Shown here piece after piece: positions 28,221-33,814 of a stretch of 33,814 nt of DNA. The DNA is from Candidatus Falkowbacteria bacterium. Lineage in GTDB: Bacteria; Patescibacteriota; Patescibacteriia; Patescibacteriales; GWE2-39-37. Under the pieces are notes generated by a model. The model searched no databases and had not been told where the DNA came from. It was given only the letters and a program-made list of their open reading frames with translations. Where the stretch lies: contig JAAXUA010000009.1 of assembly GCA_013336275.1 (NCBI GenBank), forward strand, positions 1 to 33,814, read 5' to 3'. Within the stretch, counting starts at the first letter, position 1. Each line of letters starts with the position of its first letter. The position numbers and the translations under genes are program-made.

Positions 28221-29177
28221 TTATGAAATCAGGATATACAACCCCAAGCTGACCAATATCACGCCGATAAGCTTCTGCAGTATCACGCCACGACCGAGCT
28301 CCTCGTTATATATCTTGGGGAACTTGACCGATAACACTAGCACGATAACCAATAAAAACAAATATTGAACGCCTTGCAAGACGTTGACCATGGCGACATC
28401 ACCCAAGCTGATCGCCCAGTTAGTCATAATGAAGGCCAGGGCGGCCAGCACGCGAACCGCCATGAAAAACGCTAGATTGGTCTGTTCGCGGCCGCTTTTC
28501 TGATGTTTGATGATCGATTTGCGATAATCCGGAATTGCGAAAATCAGCAGGACGCCGATGAAGGTTCCTAGCCGTGACCAGACGAAGCTGCCCAGGAACG
28601 GCTCATGCATATAGATATACTTCATCAGCACGGCGTAGGCCGCGAAGAAGAAAGCGGAAATCGTCGAATTGATAAGCAGGCGGCGAGTGGGGCGATAGCT
28701 GGCATGGATGTAGCCCAGCAACTCTTGGATCCTGGCGATCACTTTGCCTGGCAGATACATCTTGGTCTGTTTGACTGAGATCAGGGTGCCGCCGATGATC
28801 AGCACGGAAAAAGCCGTGAAATGCTGTTTGCTGATGCCCTCGCCTAAAAAGGCAACCGACAAGAGCAAGGTAAAAATAGGCGTGAGCCCGCCGACGATCG
28901 GGACCACTCGGGAAGTCTCGGATTGATGCAGAGCCTTATACCAGAAAATCATAGTGAACAGGAACATGGCGCCGGCAAACAGGTCGATCATGAGCCAGCG
29001 GAAATCCGGGACGTAGGGTGCGAAAATCAACAGTGCGAAATTAAAGATACTCCAGATACCGACGAAAAAAGCATAGGTGACCGAAGAGTGGATTTTTTTG
29101 GACAACAAGAATTTGTCGGCGACATAGACGCCGGCATTGATGAGATAGGCGATGATTGCGATTGATAACCAGTTCAT
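28221..29177 (-). CDS. EamA/DMT family transporter
   Basis: A 318-aa protein with about ten transmembrane helices in two five-helix halves, as in drug/metabolite transporters. PIVGGLTPIFTLLLSVAFLGEGIS (about 92-116) is the typical C-terminal end of the first EamA repeat. NVLQGVQYLFLLVIVLVLS and VILQKLIGVILVSLGLYILIS form the end of the second. The gene leads the minus-strand unit EamA - O-antigen ligase-like - pseudouridine synthase - tRNA-Ser. A polar insertion of about 40 residues (RIQELLGYIHASYRPTRRLL) separates the halves. The substrate is unknown; its placement beside a glycan-transfer protein could mean a lipid-linked or nucleotide-sugar-like substrate, but this is inference. Confidence 0.88.
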   Translation of the reverse strand: MNWLSIAIIAYLINAGVYVADKFLLSKKIHSSVTYAFFVGIWSIFNFALLIFAPYVPDFRWLMIDLFAGAMFLFTMIFWYKALHQSETSRVVPIVGGLTPIFTLLLSVAFLGEGISKQHFTAFSVLIIGGTLISVKQTKMYLPGKVIARIQELLGYIHASYRPTRRLLINSTISAFFFAAYAVLMKYIYMHEPFLGSFVWSRLGTFIGVLLIFAIPDYRKSIIKHQKSGREQTNLAFFMAVRVLAALAFIMTNWAISLGDVAMVNVLQGVQYLFLLVIVLVLSVKFPKIYNEELGRGVILQKLIGVILVSLGLYILIS

Positions 29178-29207
29178 TATATATATGGTATCAGAATATA
29201 GGCCAAG

Positions 29208-29233
29208 AAAAAAGGCCCGAGTTTACCCCGGGC
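29208..29233 (-). terminator. Intrinsic terminator
   Basis: On the minus strand GCCCG (29233-29229) pairs with CGGGC (29219-29215) and is followed by CTTTTTTC. It ends the unit that carries the two paralogous genes, 7 bp after the stop codon at 29240. Confidence 0.7.
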
Positions 29234-29239
29234 GCTCAA

Positions 29240-29698
29240 CTAATACAGATCGATCAAAAGTTCGTCCTCTTCTTTGGATCCGGCCAAGATGTGCTTTTCC
29301 AAGCGCAATTCTATCGGCGCATCACCGATGGCGTAGAAAAAGCTTTGGGCGGACCAATCCAGCATAGCGAAAGGCCCATCACTGACTCTTCGGATCACCG
29401 AAGAGAATGTCATTGCGCCCAAGCCCGGCAAATAGAACCCGAAAACGAATCGGGTGTCCGGTTTGCCGATCGGGACAAATACTACCCGCCTGAGCCACAA
29501 CTGGTCACGCTTCCTTCGCCAACTGTAATTCTGATGGAAGGCGAAGTGGATGCACTTGCCGAAACGCTTGCCCAAGCCGCAGGCCTCCGATTCGACCAGA
29601 CCCGAAAAATGCTCGAATCTGCCGAACCTGGCCGCTTGTCTGCCGCTGTCATCTTCGGTGATTGCTGTCGGTAAGAACTTCCCGTAACGCCTTCTCAT
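29240..29698 (-). CDS. Unknown family protein A of a tandem pair, 152 aa
   Basis: A soluble protein of unknown family. The C-terminal half is beta-rich: DTRFVFGFYLPGLG, RRVSDGPFAM and a terminal LLIDLY. The neighbouring protein encoded at 29734-30189 shares these in the same order (DTFFVVGFY, RQVSEGPFLM, LRYDLY), so the two are paralogues of one family. The N-terminal third is basic and rich in Arg and Phe. The start is uncertain because GTG, ATG, GTG and ATG lie in a row (29707, 29704, 29701, 29698); I choose ATG 29698, with AAAGGGG 8 nt upstream. A terminator follows at 29208-29233. No signal peptide or enzymatic motif is visible. Confidence 0.72.
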   Translation of the reverse strand: MRRRYGKFLPTAITEDDSGRQAARFGRFEHFSGLVESEACGLGKRFGKCIHFAFHQNYSWRRKRDQLWLRRVVFVPIGKPDTRFVFGFYLPGLGAMTFSSVIRRVSDGPFAMLDWSAQSFFYAIGDAPIELRLEKHILAGSKEEDELLIDLY

Positions 29699-29733
29699 CA
29701 CCATCACCCCTTTCCGTTAGAGTATTGCTGCTG

Positions 29734-30189
29734 TCAGTACAGATCGTAGCGCAAGGATCCTATCTCCGATGGTTGCCTGGTGTTGGCATAGAAGCAGCCG
29801 CCATTTTGCAGCGTCACTTCCTTTTCGGCAACCACAAAGAAATGGATCCGCCCAGGGCCTACCCGCATCAAGAATGGTCCCTCAGAAACTTGGCGGGCCT
29901 TAGTGCAGACCTTGCAGATGTTGAGGTTGTGATCGTAAAAGCCGACGACGAAGAACGTGTCAGAATCGCCAGCTACCTCGAGGGTGATCCTCTTCTTCCA
30001 GAAGAGCACTTTCTTGATCCAACCCCACAGTCCGAGAAAATCTTCCGGCTTCTGTCCTTTGAGGCGTGAATCACCTTCGGCGCTGGTCATGTCGGACCAC
30101 TTCTTGAGTCCTCCAAGACCAAAGCCCTCATGGCTAAGATCGCTCTTGCGGTACTGCACGTTTCTCCATAAACCCATTATCAGTGGCAT
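29734..30189 (-). CDS. Unknown family protein B of a tandem pair, 151 aa
   Basis: A soluble protein, paralogue of the product of 29240-29698. Shared elements are DTFFVVGFY, the RQVSEGPFLM stretch, a following FF-containing strand and the final LRYDLY. It differs by a Trp-rich middle (FLGLWGWIKKVLFWKKR, about 71-87) and a CKVC pair at about 103-106. The ATG at 30189 is preceded by AAGGAGG with 7 nt spacing, a near-perfect RBS, which fixes the start; an upstream in-frame start at 30228 would ignore it. It lies 47 bp downstream of the GH1 gene and 35 bp upstream of its paralogue, all on the minus strand, so the three may share a transcript. Function unknown. Confidence 0.78.
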   Translation of the reverse strand: MPLIMGLWRNVQYRKSDLSHEGFGLGGLKKWSDMTSAEGDSRLKGQKPEDFLGLWGWIKKVLFWKKRITLEVAGDSDTFFVVGFYDHNLNICKVCTKARQVSEGPFLMRVGPGRIHFFVVAEKEVTLQNGGCFYANTRQPSEIGSLRYDLY

Positions 30190-30236
30190 ACGCGTACCTC
30201 CTTTTTGATCGATCGTTGTAGAGAACAAAGGTAAAA

Positions 30237-31469
30237 TTACCTTATAACTAAATAGTTATTTTTGCAAATATCCGCATAAAGCGCGGCGCTTGGCCGGGCG
30301 GTGCGTTCACAGGTCTTGAGGTCAACGGCAAACAGTCCGAACTTAGGATGGAAACCGTGAGCCCACTCGAAGTTATCCAGAAGCGACCAGTGGAAATATC
30401 CGCGGACATCACACCCCGCCTCTATCGCCTTGTGCAACCAGCGCAAGTGATTCTCGATGAACTGCGGCCGCTGATCATCGTCCGCATCAGCAATGCCGTT
30501 TTCCATAATATATATAGGCTTCTTGAAACGGGCGGCATATTTCACGACATGATAGATGCCCTCCGGATAGACCTCCCAACCCATATCATTAACTTCTTTG
30601 TTCAGATTGACCTTGAAGGGCGGACGCCAGCTGATGCGGTTATGGAAATAATAATCGATGCCGATATAATCAAGGTGGCGACTGACCTTATTCAAGAATG
30701 CGCGGTGATGCAGCCAACGCGACAATGAATTGAACATCAGGTCTAGAGGATTAAATTTATTGGCCGGCTCGAAATAATCTGTCAGCGAAGTATATCCGAC
30801 CGAAGCTTCTGGGAAGTGGTGATGGATAATGCCATAGGCGCCGATGTGGGCGCTGACCAAATTGCGGAAAACTTTGACTGCGCCGATAATATCGAATTTG
30901 CGGTTCGGCGGGAAATTACCGCGCACATAACCGAAGCCGACGTGAGCCATCGGCTCATTCAATGTCACCCAGAAATCGACGTCAGCTCCCAATTCCTTAA
31001 CGATGAACTCAACGTAACGCAAGTAATAATCGACTGATTTGGGGTTGCGCCAGCCGCCGAGCTTGGCCAGCCACACGGGGTTGGTCCAATGCCACAAAGT
31101 CAAAACCAGCTTGAGGTTCCGCGCTTTCAAGGATTTAATCGCTTGGCGATAGTGTTCCAGCTCTGCCATATTCCACTTGCCCTCTTCCGGCTCGATCCGC
31201 GCCCATTCGATACCCATGCGATAGGCGCCGCAATTAAGTTGGGCCACCAGATCAAAATCCGTCTCATATCTATTATAGGAATCGCAGGCTTGACCGGAAA
31301 TGAAATGTTCCGGCTCATGGCCCTGCGCCTTGAGCGAATCAATCCTGGCTTGCGATGATTCCCATTCGCTCCAATCGTTGGTGTTGCCGCCTTCAATCTG
31401 ATGCGCCGCGGTTGAAACGCCCCACAAAAAACCCTGAGGGAAGACTAAAATGTTTTTTTCTCCATTCAT
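30237..31469 (-). CDS. Glycoside hydrolase family 1 (beta-glucosidase-like)
   Basis: A 410-aa GH1 enzyme, slightly shorter than typical (about 440-480 aa). The N-terminal GH1 signature is FLWGVSTAAHQIEGGNTNDWSEWE. The acid/base catalyst is E172 in TLNEP and the nucleophile is E323 in IMENG. The aglycone-side WSLLDNFEW (361-369) is also present. Expected activity is hydrolysis of beta-linked glucosides, galactosides or 6-phospho derivatives; the tail GFHPKFGLFAVD does not show the Ser-Lys-Tyr phosphate-binding signature clearly, so a non-phosphorylated substrate is more likely. No signal peptide is present, so it is cytoplasmic. I choose ATG 31469, since relatives begin shortly before FPxGFLWG. 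A promoter -10 (31479-31487) lies only 9 nt upstream, suggesting a leaderless mRNA. Confidence 0.93.
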   Translation of the reverse strand: MNGEKNILVFPQGFLWGVSTAAHQIEGGNTNDWSEWESSQARIDSLKAQGHEPEHFISGQACDSYNRYETDFDLVAQLNCGAYRMGIEWARIEPEEGKWNMAELEHYRQAIKSLKARNLKLVLTLWHWTNPVWLAKLGGWRNPKSVDYYLRYVEFIVKELGADVDFWVTLNEPMAHVGFGYVRGNFPPNRKFDIIGAVKVFRNLVSAHIGAYGIIHHHFPEASVGYTSLTDYFEPANKFNPLDLMFNSLSRWLHHRAFLNKVSRHLDYIGIDYYFHNRISWRPPFKVNLNKEVNDMGWEVYPEGIYHVVKYAARFKKPIYIMENGIADADDDQRPQFIENHLRWLHKAIEAGCDVRGYFHWSLLDNFEWAHGFHPKFGLFAVDLKTCERTARPSAALYADICKNNYLVIR

Positions 31470-31478
31470 ATTACTTGA

Positions 31479-31487
31479 ATTATACCA
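31479..31487 (-). promoter_or_regulatory. Extended -10 element for the GH1 gene
   Basis: TGGTATAAT on the minus strand lies 9 nt upstream of the GH1 ATG. Transcription from it would begin within a few nucleotides of the start codon. The -35 region is only T-rich. Confidence 0.55.
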
Positions 31488-31500
31488 AAAATTGGCTAAC

Positions 31501-31534
31501 AAAAAAAGAAAGTCCCGGATTTGTAGTCCGGGAC
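31501..31534 (-). terminator. Intrinsic terminator after the 64-aa gene
   Basis: The 8-bp stem GTCCCGGA/TCCGGGAC with a 7-base loop is followed on the minus strand by CTTTCTTTTTTT. It lies 11 bp after the stop of the 64-aa gene and just upstream of the GH1 promoter. Confidence 0.88.
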
Positions 31535-31545
31535 CGGATAGCGGC

Positions 31546-31740
31546 TTAGCCGATGTCCTTGAGGCTGAATCTCTCCAGCTCGTAGCCGTGGTGCTGGCAA
31601 TATTCCAGGCACTTTTTCCTGACGAACTCCACCAGTTGCCTGATTGTCAATCCGTCGTCGACCTCCAAGGTCTCGTGGTGGCTGGCCGGTTTTTGGTGAG
31701 GTGCCCTATAAACAATGATGTAGCTGATTTTTATTTCCAT
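31546..31740 (-). CDS. Small soluble protein, unknown function
   Basis: A 64-aa protein beginning MEIKISYIIVYRAPHQKP and ending in a helix-rich part (LTIRQLVEFVRKKCLEYCQHHGYELERFSL). The strand-helix layout looks like a tiny alpha/beta fold. AAGGAGG lies 7 nt upstream of the ATG, indicating efficient translation. It has its own terminator (31501-31534), so it is a separate unit from GH1. Two Cys (C44, C47) could form a CxxC metal or redox site. I recognise no family. Confidence 0.72.
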   Translation of the reverse strand: MEIKISYIIVYRAPHQKPASHHETLEVDDGLTIRQLVEFVRKKCLEYCQHHGYELERFSLKDIG

Positions 31741-31820
31741 GGCCCAGCCTCCTTATACGCTTCCGGATAAACCGCTATTTTCCTAACATTATATTGATTA
31801 AGCCTGTTTTTGCCAACACC

Positions 31821-31849
31821 TTGACCGCTTTTAAAAGAACTGCTATCAT
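31821..31849 (+). promoter_or_regulatory. rRNA promoter P1
   Basis: TTGACC (31821-31826), a 17-bp spacer, and TATCAT (31844-31849) with the extended element TGC directly before it. It points toward the 16S gene. Confidence 0.65.
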
Positions 31850-31935
31850 TTCTTTTGTTGAGCTGTTATTGGATTTAGTTAATTTTTGCTTATTTTAGCA
31901 AACAAATTAATTAATACAAAACGTCCGACTAGGGG

Positions 31936-31964
31936 TTGACAGCACTGTAAAAGTAGTTTAACAT
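31936..31964 (+). promoter_or_regulatory. rRNA promoter P2
   Basis: A consensus TTGACA (31936-31941) is followed by a 17-bp spacer and TAACAT (31959-31964). It lies 115 bp downstream of P1 and about 330 nt upstream of mature 16S, giving a tandem rRNA promoter arrangement. Confidence 0.65.
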
Positions 31965-32041
31965 ATTTATACACTTGATTTCCTTAATCTTAAAGCAAAT
32001 TATAGATTCAAGATTTCTTGAAACTTGATTAGTCCTTGAAG

Positions 32042-32083
32042 GAAAAAACAGTGATGTTACATCGATAATATCCCTGTTTTTTC
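32042..32083 (+). other. Nested hairpin in the 16S leader
   Basis: GAAAAAACAG (32042-32051) pairs with CTGTTTTTTC (32074-32083); inside it GATG and CATC form a small stem. The T-run in the right arm makes it look like a terminator or attenuator, which would be unusual downstream of both rRNA promoters. Confidence 0.5.
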
Positions 32084-32301
32084 TTTCAAAAGCAATTTTG
32101 AAAGGCTCGTTGACAATTAACACAATATGTAACCGACAACCAAACATATTGTGATCGCTATATTTTGGTGCGAACAGGCACCAATTCGTCCAAATTAGAA
32201 TACATTATTCTATTCCATATACTGATCAGGGCATCGTTCCAGATCAATTGTACTGAATCTTCTTTGATTCTTTACACTAGGCAAGTAAACCTAGTCAAAA
32301 A

Positions 32302-33800
<1,499 letters not shown>

Positions 33801-33814
33801 CTAGGGAGTTATTC

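Larger units (their letters stand above)
31741..32301. other. Non-coding rRNA promoter and leader region
   Basis: No gene is supported in these 561 bases. They hold two tandem sigma-70-like promoters (listed separately), an AT-rich stretch at 31861-31920 that could be an UP element for the second promoter, and a leader with several inverted repeats: 32007-32022 (TTCAAGA/TCTTGAA), 32042-32083 (GAAAAAACAG/CTGTTTTTTC), 32121-32153 (CACAATATGT/ACATATTGTG), 32166-32183 (TGGTGC/GCACCA) and 32196-32212 (TAGAATA/TATTCTA). TGATTCTTTACA near 32267 loosely resembles boxA. CCTAG (32290-32294) could pair with CTAGG just after the 16S 3' end as part of a processing stem. Confidence 0.65.

Noticed and set aside
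32110-32131. TTGACA at 32110 as a third rRNA promoter
   Set aside because: No -10 element lies at 16-18 bp; the nearest TATGTA is only 10 bp away.
31929-32147. Minus-strand reading frame of 72 codons in the rRNA leader
   Set aside because: It covers promoter P2 and the leader hairpins, has no RBS, and the composition is unlike the genes of this window.

Overview
The window looks like a chromosomal segment of a Candidate Phyla Radiation bacterium (Patescibacteria, probably the Parcubacteria side; I cannot fix the lineage from sequence alone). The main evidence is the 16S rRNA gene at the right end (32302-33800). It carries group-typical departures from otherwise universal positions: GTGCCAGCAGCAGCGG in the 530 loop, AAAGGAATAGACGG near position 910, TGTACTCACC near 1395 and CAAGGCATCC at the 1492 primer site. 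Small membrane proteins, ORFan proteins with strong Shine-Dalgarno sites and compact operons fit the same picture.

Layout. (a) 1-4.9 kb, minus strand: tRNA-Ala(UGC), a small membrane protein, a LysM/M23 murein hydrolase, and an operon ruvB - small membrane protein - PH-domain membrane protein - queA. (b) 5.0-6.3 kb, plus strand: two unrecognised soluble proteins, each with its own strong RBS and terminator. (c) 6.35-13.2 kb, minus strand: a TrmB-like regulator followed by an ECF sigma factor, a probable membrane anti-sigma factor, a DUF5666-like anchored protein, a very long MacA-like adaptor, a MacB-like ATPase and permease, and a second DUF5666-like protein. The unit ends in a perfect 58-bp palindromic terminator. 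(d) 13.3-15.8 kb, plus strand: two adjacent radical SAM proteins, divergent from the TrmB-like regulator across an intergenic region with inverted repeats. (e) 15.8-20 kb: accessory genes (AHSA1/SRPBCC, PhnB-like VOC, DUF1697, NUDIX, HAD, DUF2975 with a YozG-type XRE regulator, DUF1761), separated by bidirectional hairpin terminators.

(f) 20.1-25.9 kb, minus strand: an AT-rich defence-type island. One unit encodes a small HTH protein, a C5 cytosine DNA methyltransferase and a Vsr-family endonuclease. A second unit, with its own promoter, encodes a 71-aa protein, a 618-aa GHKL ATPase of MutL/MORC-like type, and two proteins (282 and 278 aa) I cannot assign to a catalytic family. This is the best candidate for an under-described system: modification plus nick/mismatch endonuclease plus GHKL ATPase plus two unknown effectors, with no recognisable classical restriction enzyme or helicase. 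A perfect 36-bp palindrome lies at its downstream edge and a 48-bp palindromic terminator at its upstream edge, next to tRNA-Ser(CGA).

(g) 25.95-31.7 kb, minus strand: tRNA-Ser, an RsuA/RluB-type pseudouridine synthase, an O-antigen-ligase-like membrane protein, an EamA transporter, two tandem paralogues of an unknown family, a family 1 glycosidase and a 64-aa protein. (h) 31.8-33.8 kb, plus strand: tandem sigma-70-like promoters, a structured leader and the complete 16S rRNA gene.

All functions are read from motifs by eye; no database search or folding program was run.
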